Source: Enterocloster lavalensis
GTDB taxonomy: Bacteria > Bacillota > Clostridia > Lachnospirales > Lachnospiraceae
Direction: 5' to 3'
Assembly: GCF_902364025.1 (NCBI RefSeq)
Contig: NZ_CABJCG010000004.1
Coordinates: forward strand, 1-64,000
DNA: 64,000 nucleotides
In this document: positions 17,278-24,276 of the stretch, piece by piece
Layout of the letters: every line of letters starts with the position of its first letter
How positions within the stretch are numbered: the stretch's first letter is position 1
Made by a program: the position numbers and the translations under genes
The notes under the pieces: model-generated
Database searches by the model: none
What the model saw: only the letters and a program-made list of their open reading frames with translations
Told to the model about the DNA's origin: nothing

Positions 17278-18570
17278 ATGCCATTACCATTGATTTTAGG
17301 ACTTGGAGCTGCAGCAGCTGGAGCACTAGGAATTGGAACCGGTATTCACGGTGCAGTTAAAATGAAAGATGCCAATGATACCATGAAATTAAGTCAATCA
17401 CGCCACGAAGAAAATCTTGCTTATTTTGAGAAAACGAATAAAACCGCAACCAACGATATGGATATTCTGGGAAAAAAAGAGTTGGAGGTATTAACAAGTT
17501 TCAAGGAATTTTCTGATGTTTTTGAAAAAATACATAACCGGCCGGAATTTAAAACATATGATCAAAATGGCGTGAAAATTCCTTCTTATAACGCCGAAGA
17601 AATTAAAAAAGTTTCCGTTGGCGCCGGTGTATTACTTGGCGGCCTTGGCGGAGCCGCGGTGGGAACTGCCGGCGGGTTTGCCGCTGCGGGTGCAACAACC
17701 GCTGCTGTTATGGCTTTGGGAACCGCCTCCACCGGAACTGCCATTGCTTCTCTTAGCGGAGCGGCTGCTACAAATGCCACTTTGGCGGCATTAGGCGGCG
17801 GCGCCCTTGCTGCCGGAGGCGGCGGAATGGCACTTGGAACAACAATACTTGGAGCTGCAACCTTAGGTGTCGGTGTCATGGTGGGGGGTATTATCTTTAA
17901 TATCGTGGGTAGTTCTCTATCTAACAAAGCTGATGAGGCATACTGGCAGGTACGCAAAGAACGTGAAGAAATCAATAAAATCTGCGATTACCTCTTAGAA
18001 CTCAGCCAGACGGCAAAGGAATATACTGAGTCGATTTCAACTGTTCAAAACGTATACAAAAAACAACTTGATATTCTGAAATATATTGTGTATACACTGA
18101 ATAAAAGAGACTGGAACGATTTTTCTAAAGAAGAAAAACTTGTTACTGAAAATGCGGCGCTTCTGGTTGGCTTGTTGTACAATATGGGTAAAGTGGAATT
18201 AGTTTTAAAATCAAAAGATGATTCTCAGCCGAATACTGTAAACAAGAATGCCATCCAAAAGTCCATGTCTGATGCTAAAACAATTCTTTTTGAAATGGAT
18301 AGCCAGAAAGAAAGCAGCATGGATAGTAGTATGTATTTAGATACTGCGGAGATTAAAGAAAATATCCGTTCTCACATAACTGACTTTGAATATCAAAAAT
18401 GGATTGATTCTCTGAAATTCAAAGCGAACGGGGGCTCCATCCAGGTAATTGCCCCTAACAGAGCTGTTTATTTATTTGTAAAAAAACGTTACCATACATC
18501 CATTGAATCGGGAATTGCCAAATATTTAGGGGGTAATATTAACCTGGAATATAGTTACATCGGTGAATAA
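17278..18570 (+). CDS. Glycine-zipper membrane protein with DnaA-N-like C-terminus (cargo operon)
   Basis: 430 residues. A short hydrophobic start (LILGLGAAAAGALGIGTGI) is followed by a helical region at 30-110 and a Gly/Ala-rich hydrophobic domain at 113-212 (ALGTASTGTAIASLSG and GGGALAAGGGGMALGT), a recurrent bacterial module that resembles glycine-zipper pore segments. A coiled-coil stretch spans about 220-275. Residues 356-430 (FEYQKWIDSLKF, then APNRAVYLFVKKRY) look like a DnaA N-terminal domain, a protein-protein docking fold. GAGGAGG precedes the ATG. It is the last gene of the operon. A membrane-permeabilising effector with a sensing tail is a plausible reading, not a proven one. Confidence 0.7.
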   Translation: MPLPLILGLGAAAAGALGIGTGIHGAVKMKDANDTMKLSQSRHEENLAYFEKTNKTATNDMDILGKKELEVLTSFKEFSDVFEKIHNRPEFKTYDQNGVKIPSYNAEEIKKVSVGAGVLLGGLGGAAVGTAGGFAAAGATTAAVMALGTASTGTAIASLSGAAATNATLAALGGGALAAGGGGMALGTTILGAATLGVGVMVGGIIFNIVGSSLSNKADEAYWQVRKEREEINKICDYLLELSQTAKEYTESISTVQNVYKKQLDILKYIVYTLNKRDWNDFSKEEKLVTENAALLVGLLYNMGKVELVLKSKDDSQPNTVNKNAIQKSMSDAKTILFEMDSQKESSMDSSMYLDTAEIKENIRSHITDFEYQKWIDSLKFKANGGSIQVIAPNRAVYLFVKKRYHTSIESGIAKYLGGNINLEYSYIGE

Positions 18571-18608
18571 ACATTTTTACTATTACTGAAATTACTTATC
18601 TAATGGGA

Positions 18609-18641
18609 GATACCCTCACCAATACAAATGGCGAGGGTATC
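18609..18641. terminator. Stem-loop between cargo operon and relaxase gene
   Basis: GATACCCTC (18609-18617) pairs with GAGGGTATC (18633-18641), with a further CCA/TGG step inside. It sits between two convergent genes and can act on both strands, although only three Ts follow on the plus strand. Confidence 0.6.
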
Positions 18642-18677
18642 TTTGTGAAAGAGAGACGTCCAAAGAACCTTTTTCTT

Positions 18678-19322
18678 TCATTGATATATAATCTCAGGCC
18701 TGCCTACATATCCAAATTGAACTAGGGGCATATATTTTTGAGTATTCAACAAATCATCTTCATTGATTATTCCATTATAGCAATCAACATAATCAGCCAA
18801 ATCTACCGTATTCCTTCTACCAGTCACAGCTTTTACTATATCATTCAAATAAGCCCACTCATCCCCCAAAACATTTTGATTTGAATGATATTTCCTACCC
18901 GTAATAAAATTCACTGTATTAATCACATAATGTATATGCAAATACTTTGTATCTGTATGAATCGCAAAAATCACTTGAAATCCTTGCTTAAAATACCATA
19001 AAGCAAATTGATAAGCTATATCTACAACCCGTTGTCTTCCATTACAATCTAAGGTTTCCCCATCCATAAATGATATCCATTCATGCCTTGCCCTGACACC
19101 TGATAATTGTCTATATATTATCTGCGTTTGAAAAAATTCGTCAATCAGATTTTCTATGGTTGAATATGGCTTAAACCCTAAATAATGTACATAGGCAGGC
19201 GGACATTTATCATACGTCCTAGTCCTGGTAATATATCGAATATATATTTCAACTATTTCAGGATCTGTAGGTCCATATTCATAAATACTATTTTTTCTTG
19301 TTTTTACTCGTAAGCATGCCAT
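18678..19322 (-). CDS. Short MOB-type relaxase
   Basis: A 214-residue protein with the relaxase metal site H122-x-D124-x4-H129-x-H131 (IHTDTKYLHIHYVINTVNF), the hallmark of MobA/VirD2-like nicking enzymes. Upstream Tyr residues in RYITRTRTYDKC could serve as the nucleophile. Start: ATG at 19322 with GGAGGT 10 bp upstream; the earlier ATG adds six codons without support. It has no C-terminal helicase or primase domain and is shorter than most relaxases, as in small clostridial mobilizable elements. It overlaps the MobC-like gene by 35 bp. It would nick oriT for transfer by a helper conjugation system. Confidence 0.82.
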   Translation of the reverse strand: MACLRVKTRKNSIYEYGPTDPEIVEIYIRYITRTRTYDKCPPAYVHYLGFKPYSTIENLIDEFFQTQIIYRQLSGVRARHEWISFMDGETLDCNGRQRVVDIAYQFALWYFKQGFQVIFAIHTDTKYLHIHYVINTVNFITGRKYHSNQNVLGDEWAYLNDIVKAVTGRRNTVDLADYVDCYNGIINEDDLLNTQKYMPLVQFGYVGRPEIIYQ

Positions 19323-19602
19323 TGTTAATAAGACCTCCATCCATTTTTAAAATTGCTTTTTTTACTGTTTCCGGCAATTCTCTACACGCTGTTGATTGTT
19401 CCAACAGACTAAGATTCGTCAGGAAAATAACTCTCTCAGCATGTAAAATTTTCAATTTTCTCGATGTGGGAATATTGTGGGCTTCAATACACTCGTTAAT
19501 AAAATGATTTACAGATATCCCTTTTTTATCTGGAACTGAATCTATAATTTCTCTTGATCTCTGACTTAGCCGGATTGTCCTAGTTTTCGATTCTAAATTC
19601 AT
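19288..19602 (-). CDS. MobC-like relaxosome accessory protein
   Basis: 104 residues. The start (MNLESKTRTIRLSQRSREII, then SVNHFINECIEAHN) fits a ribbon-helix-helix DNA-binding domain such as MobC/TraY accessory proteins. The C-terminal half is helical and basic (SKNKKK). It precedes and overlaps the relaxase gene, the standard layout of mobC-mobA pairs. It would bind near oriT and help the relaxase load. RHH antitoxin or repressor is an alternative, made less likely by the relaxase overlap. Confidence 0.7.
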   Translation of the reverse strand: MNLESKTRTIRLSQRSREIIDSVPDKKGISVNHFINECIEAHNIPTSRKLKILHAERVIFLTNLSLLEQSTACRELPETVKKAILKMDGGLINNGMLTSKNKKK

Positions 19603-19819
19603 TTTCTATAGTCCTTTCTATTGTAATTAAAATAAGCATAAATAATTTCGAGTTGAATCTATATTAAATAACTTTGATAGTTGCAAATACTTATTGATTG
19701 TTTTTCAATATTAGTAAACAAGAATAGCCATATGTAACACAAACATTTTATCTTGCTATTAGTAGCTTTTATTTGATCTAATTTTAATTATTTTTATGTT
19801 AGTACAAACTAATTTTAAT
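19603..19819. other. AT-rich intergenic spacer, candidate oriT
   Basis: A gene-free spacer upstream of the mobC-like/relaxase pair, where oriT usually lies. It is very AT-rich. A 12-bp direct repeat CTAATTTTAATT occurs at 19778-19789 and 19809-19820, and a small stem ATTGA/TCAAT lies near 19691-19708. The mobC start and promoter must also lie here. No known nic consensus was recognised, so the oriT call rests on position. Confidence 0.35.
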
Positions 19820-20008
19820 TTATACCATTTTTTTCAATATAAAATCGCGCAGACAGCTCTGTGGAATGCTCCATCCCTTTCCTATTTTCATTGCAACAAG
19901 TTCTCCTGTCCTACATAATCTGCATATAGTAGATGCCTTACAATTTAAAATAGCTGCTACCTCATTAACATTCATAAGATCCGGATATCCTGGATATATA
20001 TCGAACAT
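19820..20008 (-). CDS. Second Xis-like helix-turn-helix protein
   Basis: A 62-residue HTH_17/excisionase-type protein (LMNVNEVAAILNCKASTICR, then LCRTGELVAMKIGKGWSI). AAGGAG precedes the ATG at 20008. It resembles the plus-strand protein at 11382 in length, opening (MFDIYPGYPDL versus MLFDDYGDLL) and wing. It lies upstream of the mobilization genes, so it could control them or act as the directionality factor of the recombinase. Confidence 0.8.
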   Translation of the reverse strand: MFDIYPGYPDLMNVNEVAAILNCKASTICRLCRTGELVAMKIGKGWSIPQSCLRDFILKKMV

Positions 20009-20134
20009 GACTGAACTCCTTTCAACTCATTTAAATTAATATAATGTTTAATACTTAACAAAAAATAAACCCGGCAGAATTTTACATCCTGCCAGGTCAA
20101 ATAACACTACTAAATCTATCAACTAATAATTCAA

Positions 20135-21514
20135 TTATGCACCCAAGTTAAAGACAATCCTGTCCGCTAAATAAAGAGGAACCGTCCAAATTTTCCCATC
20201 CTCCGTCTTTCCTCCATAGGTATCCCCTTTCAAATAATAAATATAGTCGATCTTGCCATCCTTTAATAAGCGTGTCACGGTATTACCGGAGTTACTGCCT
20301 GCCTTTACCTCTATTCCATAGTTTTTATAATCCTGAAGACTTCTGACATAAAAATCCAGCTCACCTTTTGTCTTCCCATAAGTTGCAAACCATGGCGCAT
20401 TCCCTGCTATGCCACCTGAAATTTGCCTAAGCAGCGTCAGATAAACAAAATTCTCAGCTACAATGCCTCTGATTATCGCTTCATCCGCACCTGCTCTGGC
20501 AACAAAGTAGTGTGCAATCCCTACATCAAGAAAATAAAATCTGTCGTTCTCTTTTATATTTAAATAATCACAGTCAATGCTTTTACTTGCATACCCGATA
20601 ATATGTGAAGACCGCAGCCAGCTGATTGCGTGGTTAATCATCTTTTTCGTGAATCTGCCGCTTTCCTGCTTATAGACAATTCTACTCAAATCCTCCACCA
20701 AATCACCGGCTCCCTGCTTCTCCCGGATCAATGTAACCGCTATTCCATGGAACAGTTTTTCAAAGGTATCTGTTTCCATCACATCATCAAAATATCGCTT
20801 TGATTCATTGGTAAAAATACTCATTAACCGGCCCAGTTCTGCATCACAGCGCTCCAGGCTTTTGTGTTCCAAATACATATTTACCACAGAGGGGTAGCCA
20901 CCGATTCTCTGATAAAGTTCAAAGCATTCTTTTAATTCTTCATATTGTTCCGGATCAGACCCACCGAATAAATCTATGGATTCATACAACTCCCGTTTGC
21001 CAAATACTTCCGCAAATTCCGGAAATGTCAATGTTTCCAGTGTCAGATCCTCAAAATCGCCCGCAGGTAGGAAAAATTCCTTTGACAACAGTCTGCCCAA
21101 GTAACTGCCCGTAATAATTGCATAGCAGTCAAACTCTCTGGCAAGCGTTCGTACCAGATTGAAAACTCTTGAGGATTCCTGTATCTCATCTATGATGATA
21201 ACAGTATCCTTTGTATCTCTAAATTCTCTGTCAAAAAGTTCAAATGCTTTATGAATCGGTTTTTCTTCCCGTGGCGTCCCTGGTTCCCATTCATTCACTT
21301 TATCCAAGCACTGTAAAAACTGCTCTCCCGAGGGTTCCGCCATGCTGATATAAATCACATGTCGAAAGTTCTCATATGCAAATTTTTTCAATATATAAGT
21401 TTTTCCTACCTGTCTGGCACCAGAAACCTGAAGTACCTGGCCGGAATCGTCTTTTTTCCACTGCAATAATTTTTTATAAATATCTCTTTTTAGTTCCATT
21501 CTACTCCCATCCAA
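20135..21514 (-). CDS. AAA ATPase with DUF4143-type C-terminus
   Basis: A 459-residue COG1373-type ATPase: Walker A SGARQVGKT at 31-39, Walker B TVIIIDEIQESS near 104, sensor IITGSYLG near 135, and a C-terminal domain with a PD-(D/E)XK-like core (GELDFYVRS, then GIEVKAGS). It is only distantly like the ATPase at 4932-6149. Two starts are possible: the ATG at 21514 after GAGAGG, or the ATG at 21499 after GGGAG. It is the outermost gene at the attR end. The function of the family is unknown. Confidence 0.87.
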   Translation of the reverse strand: MDGSRMELKRDIYKKLLQWKKDDSGQVLQVSGARQVGKTYILKKFAYENFRHVIYISMAEPSGEQFLQCLDKVNEWEPGTPREEKPIHKAFELFDREFRDTKDTVIIIDEIQESSRVFNLVRTLAREFDCYAIITGSYLGRLLSKEFFLPAGDFEDLTLETLTFPEFAEVFGKRELYESIDLFGGSDPEQYEELKECFELYQRIGGYPSVVNMYLEHKSLERCDAELGRLMSIFTNESKRYFDDVMETDTFEKLFHGIAVTLIREKQGAGDLVEDLSRIVYKQESGRFTKKMINHAISWLRSSHIIGYASKSIDCDYLNIKENDRFYFLDVGIAHYFVARAGADEAIIRGIVAENFVYLTLLRQISGGIAGNAPWFATYGKTKGELDFYVRSLQDYKNYGIEVKAGSNSGNTVTRLLKDGKIDYIYYLKGDTYGGKTEDGKIWTVPLYLADRIVFNLGA

Positions 21515-21603
21515 CCTCTCTTATTATGTTCCTATTTTAACCACAGTCCTCATGTATACAAATAGATATCTTAAAATGAATACCTATAAAAGACTATTCA
21601 GGA

Positions 21604-21768
21604 ACATTTCAATACACACAGCCTTCGCAGACTATGACTCTCATGTGCTGTCACAATGCACCTCCTCAAAACATTTCAATCCACACAGCCCTTGCAGGCT
21701 GTGACCCAAAAGTATTGGATAGTTTAATTCTGATTTTTTTAACACTATAAGTCCTTGCAAGCTATGAT
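21604..21768 (-). CRISPR. Degenerate CRISPR-like repeats (two clear, one decayed)
   Basis: On the minus strand, GTCACAGCCTGCAAGGGCTG followed by TGTGGATTGAAATG (21672-21705) recurs 67 bp on at 21605-21638 as GTCATAGTCTGCGAAGGCTG plus TGTGTATTGAAATG, 5 differences in 36 when the shared TT is counted. A third, decayed copy starts 63 bp before (ATCATAGCTTGCAAGGACT at 21768). The 34-bp units, 33-bp spacing, internal dyad (CAGCC...GGCTG) and ATTGAAA end are what CRISPR repeats look like. No cas genes are in the window, so this is at most a relic inside the element near attR. Confidence 0.5.
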
Positions 21769-21906
21769 TAAAGAAATTCAAACCATAGCTTTTATACCTC
21801 TCTATATTATAGCAGTTACCAGATAAATAAAACAAGCATAACCTTTCTTTTCGCACCTCTTACTTAGACAAAAATCGCCTTCCTACCCCAGCCACAACTG
21901 AAATTA

Positions 21907-21945
21907 GTATCCTTCGTTCAATCCCATCCAGAAAGGCATGGATTA
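21907..21945 (+). other. attR, right junction of the integrated element
   Basis: The element arm GTATCCTTCGTTCAAT (21907-21922) is followed by ccc and the shared ATCCA (21926-21930), after which the SBP coding sequence resumes in frame. The arm is the inverted partner of 4794-4809. Confidence 0.85.
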
Positions 21946-22192
21946 CGTCAACTCCCACTCCGCCGAGGAGATCGCCAAGACCATCCAGCCCCAGTTCCAG
22001 GAAACGCCCCTGGATAAGCTGACCATCATCGTGGACCGCTACAAATCCCAGGATACCTGGAAGGACGACACCATCTTTGAAAAAGACAGCTTCGAACTGC
22101 TGCAGAACATTCTGGAGGAAGCCGGGGAGCTGCCCCAGCGGGTGCCCTATGAAGATTTGGTGACCACGCAGTTTGCGGAGGCCGCGAAGTAG
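21926..22192 (+). pseudogene. SsuA/THI5-like substrate-binding protein, 3' part
   Basis: 88 codons to the stop at 22192, the C-terminal quarter of the protein begun at 4054 (IQKGMDYVNSHSAEEIAKTI, ending VTTQFAEAAK). The HSAEEIAK segment is typical of the family C-terminus. It has no ribosome site or start of its own; an ATG at 21938 is internal. A terminator follows at 22224-22260, so the original gene was monocistronic. Clean excision of the element would restore a 331-codon gene. Confidence 0.9.
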
Positions 22193-22223
22193 CTGCCTGG
22201 CATTTACACCAACTGTACACAAA

Positions 22224-22260
22224 TCCCCCGGGCCAATCGAAGCCCGGAGGATTTTCTTTT
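22224..22260 (+). terminator. Terminator of the split SBP gene
   Basis: CCGGGC (22228-22233) pairs with GCCCGG (22242-22247), and outer TCC/GGA pairs extend the stem. It is followed on the plus strand by ATTTTCTTTT. It lies 32 bp past the SBP stop. Confidence 0.75.
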
Positions 22261-22290
22261 AATCTAATAACGCCAAACCATCCTAAATAC

Positions 22291-23145
22291 TCATTCCAGA
22301 GTCTGCGCCATCCGCGCTTCAAAATCTCTGTACGATATATGACCTAACGCCATTTGCATACTTAAAAGGAATATTTTCTCGGCCTTTGTGTGTGCTCTCG
22401 CTTCAAGAATCAAAAGCTTTTCATCCTCATTTGTTAAAGGTTCTAATATATGTTGCTTGCGGTAAAATGCCTCGAAATACCGCAGACCAAACTTTCTTTG
22501 GGAAACTGCATTGATATGAATGCCGTCGGGATTGCAGGTAAGGCCCGCAGCATCCACAAAATAGCAATTATCGTTCTCAAAGGCAAATTGTTTCAACTTC
22601 TGATTGATGAGCGTATATTCAGTGCAATTCTTTCCAAAACCTGATCGGCCCAAAAAGTCTCCCAATCCGCCAATGATAATCGGAAGATTGGGTGCATCCA
22701 GTTCCTTCCTAAACCCCTGCATGATTCTATGCAATTTTTCATAATATTTTTCGTGCTTGCCTCCCATACCATCAGATTCGCCCTGATGCCACAAAATCCC
22801 CGTCAACTGACTGTTTTTCATGGCGAACCGGGCTTCGCTGATCGCGTGGTTATAGAGCGCGTTACCGACAGCCCACTCATCGATTTCACTTCCACCCTCG
22901 GCGCATGGTATGAGACCAATCTGGCCTTCTTTGTATTCATGACACCACGCTTCCGCAAATGATGCCGCAAGGCTGATACCAGCGACTGAACGGTCGCAGT
23001 TGATGGGCTCGGCCATCATCTGCCACCTTCCGTTGCGCAGCATGACAATTCTCTCATTTACGATCGGTTTTACTTCGTGGAGATAACCACGGCCTGCCAT
23101 GTTCGATTGACCGATCATCAGAAACGATTTTACTGTATGTTCCAT
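22291..23145 (-). CDS. SASA-domain carbohydrate esterase
   Basis: 284 residues of the SGNH/SASA (sialate O-acetylesterase-like, CE6-type) family. The nucleophile block is LMIGQSNMAGRG (Ser in GQSNM near 13); oxyanion and Asn/Gln blocks are IPCAEGGSEIDEW near 80 and WHQGESDGMG near 118; the Asp/His block is DGIHINAVSQRKFG near 208. It lacks a signal peptide, so it should be cytosolic and remove acetyl groups from imported sugars. About 50 extra residues at the C-terminus are helical. It stands alone between the split SBP gene and the NmrA gene. Confidence 0.85.
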   Translation of the reverse strand: MEHTVKSFLMIGQSNMAGRGYLHEVKPIVNERIVMLRNGRWQMMAEPINCDRSVAGISLAASFAEAWCHEYKEGQIGLIPCAEGGSEIDEWAVGNALYNHAISEARFAMKNSQLTGILWHQGESDGMGGKHEKYYEKLHRIMQGFRKELDAPNLPIIIGGLGDFLGRSGFGKNCTEYTLINQKLKQFAFENDNCYFVDAAGLTCNPDGIHINAVSQRKFGLRYFEAFYRKQHILEPLTNEDEKLLILEARAHTKAEKIFLLSMQMALGHISYRDFEARMAQTLE

Positions 23146-23201
23146 TTCGGATAAGCTCCTTGTTCTCTACATATTTTTTAACTGGTATAAATGCCTGCAC
23201 T

Positions 23202-24119
23202 TTACCGGATGAAGATTTTTTCCCGGTGAGTAGCTGCCCACGTTTCGAGGTTGGTCAGCGGGACGCCATACTGCCTGGTTTTATTGATATCGAATCCAAA
23301 GCTGGGAGTAACGGCCTCCATCCATTCCTGACCGCATACCGTACCTTCCAGCAGACCTCTGCGCACAGCCTCTTTGTGGCTGACGGCCTCATATACCACG
23401 CTTTTTCCAAGCACGCGGCTCAGCGTTTGAGCCGCCTGGGACATCGACAATTCATCTCCAGCAACATCGATATCGCTCCGGTTGAACTCTTCCGGGTTTT
23501 CAAATGCTGCGCGGGCAAACTGTGCGGTATTGTCACCGCAGGTCCACTTTATTTGAGTATCAGGCTTTAATACACCGAAAAGTACGCCATCTCTCAGCTC
23601 CGGCGCCATTACCTTGGCGGACTCTTCCTCAAAGCTTTCCATGAACAGGCATGGATGGAGAATTGTCCAATAACGAAAGCCATCGCTTCTGACAAATTCC
23701 TCAATCTGGTATTTCTGCTCATAATAGCCTGTCAATGCTTTGTATTTGTTCCAGCGCGGAAATAAGTTGCTGCCTGCAACCGAAGTATGAACCACCTGCT
23801 CAATTCCGGCTTTTTGAGCGGCCTTAACCATATTCGCCGCATTGCGCAGCTCGACAGACGGGTCGCACGGGTCTGCGTATTGGGCGGAAAATATGGCGGA
23901 AACACCTCTCATAGCGGGCTCAAGTGAACCGGCATCCGCCAGGTCGCCCTGCACAATCTCTGCTCCTTTTGCCGCAATTTCCTGCGCTGCGGCAGACTGT
24001 GGGTTTCTGCTGAGAATGCGAACGCGGTAATTGTGCTTCAGCAACTCCCGCGCAACATTGCCGCCCTGTACTCCTGTTCCGCCAATAATCAATATCGGCT
24101 GCCCTGTTGTCTCTATCAT
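23202..24119 (-). CDS. NmrA-family NAD(P)-binding protein
   Basis: 305 residues. The Rossmann start ILIIGGTGVQGGNVARELL (GGTGxxG, residues about 9-27) and the NmrA/HSCARG-type body (HTSVAGSN near 112, HPCLFMESF near 157) place it among atypical short-chain dehydrogenases. The catalytic YxxxK is replaced (WNKYKALTGYYEQKYQIEEF region), as in redox-sensing NmrA proteins. It is divergent from a TetR gene across a promoter pair with a shared palindrome, so TetR probably controls it. It may be an NADP(H)-sensing or quinone-reductase-like protein. Confidence 0.83.
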   Translation of the reverse strand: MIETTGQPILIIGGTGVQGGNVARELLKHNYRVRILSRNPQSAAAQEIAAKGAEIVQGDLADAGSLEPAMRGVSAIFSAQYADPCDPSVELRNAANMVKAAQKAGIEQVVHTSVAGSNLFPRWNKYKALTGYYEQKYQIEEFVRSDGFRYWTILHPCLFMESFEEESAKVMAPELRDGVLFGVLKPDTQIKWTCGDNTAQFARAAFENPEEFNRSDIDVAGDELSMSQAAQTLSRVLGKSVVYEAVSHKEAVRRGLLEGTVCGQEWMEAVTPSFGFDINKTRQYGVPLTNLETWAATHREKIFIR

Positions 24120-24152
24120 AACGATTACCCCCCTTTTGGCTTTATTGGCAAC

Positions 24153-24247
24153 ATTATACTCCTGTTGTTCTAAAAAATCAATATCTAAGTAATTAAAATT
24201 ATTACTGCAGTAATATTATTGATTTTTAGAGTAAAGTATTTTATAAT
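24153..24247. promoter_or_regulatory. Divergent promoters with central TetR-type palindrome
   Basis: Minus strand: TTGATT (24176-24181) and TATAAT (24153-24158) with a 17-bp spacer, for the NmrA gene. Plus strand: TTGATT (24219-24224) and TATAAT (24242-24247) with a 17-bp spacer, for the TetR gene. Between the two -35 boxes lies the perfect 16-bp palindrome TATTACTGCAGTAATA (24200-24215), the likely TetR operator. Confidence 0.75.
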
Positions 24248-24276
24248 AAAAGACATACTTGAACGGAGGTGCTATG

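Larger units (their letters stand above)
4788..21930. mobile_element. 17.1-kb integrative mobilizable element with serine recombinase
   Basis: The boundaries are set by the split host gene and the 5-bp direct repeat ATCCA (4783-4787 and 21926-21930). The content is a large serine recombinase near attL, two Xis-like HTH proteins, a relaxase/MobC-like pair, a HerA-like ATPase, regulators and a plus-strand cargo operon. There are no phage structural genes and no full type IV secretion set, so it should be mobilizable in trans rather than self-conjugative. It is visibly AT-richer than the flanks, most strongly at 15.6-20 kb. The alternative of a decayed conjugative element is possible because the DUF932 gene is truncated and a CRISPR-like relic sits near attR. 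Confidence 0.9.

Noticed and set aside
4932..21514. The two DUF4143 ATPases as a recent duplication defining composite-transposon ends
   Set aside because: The proteins are only distantly similar, lie in the same orientation and have no shared flanking DNA; the att sites explain the boundaries.
21641..21856. 71-codon minus-strand ORF with repeated HSLQGL segments
   Set aside because: The internal protein repeat comes from the CRISPR-like DNA repeats; there is no ribosome site and no known family.
4788..21930. Prophage
   Set aside because: There is a serine integrase and a Cro/CI regulator, but no terminase, capsid, tail or lysis genes; relaxase and MobC fit a mobilizable element.
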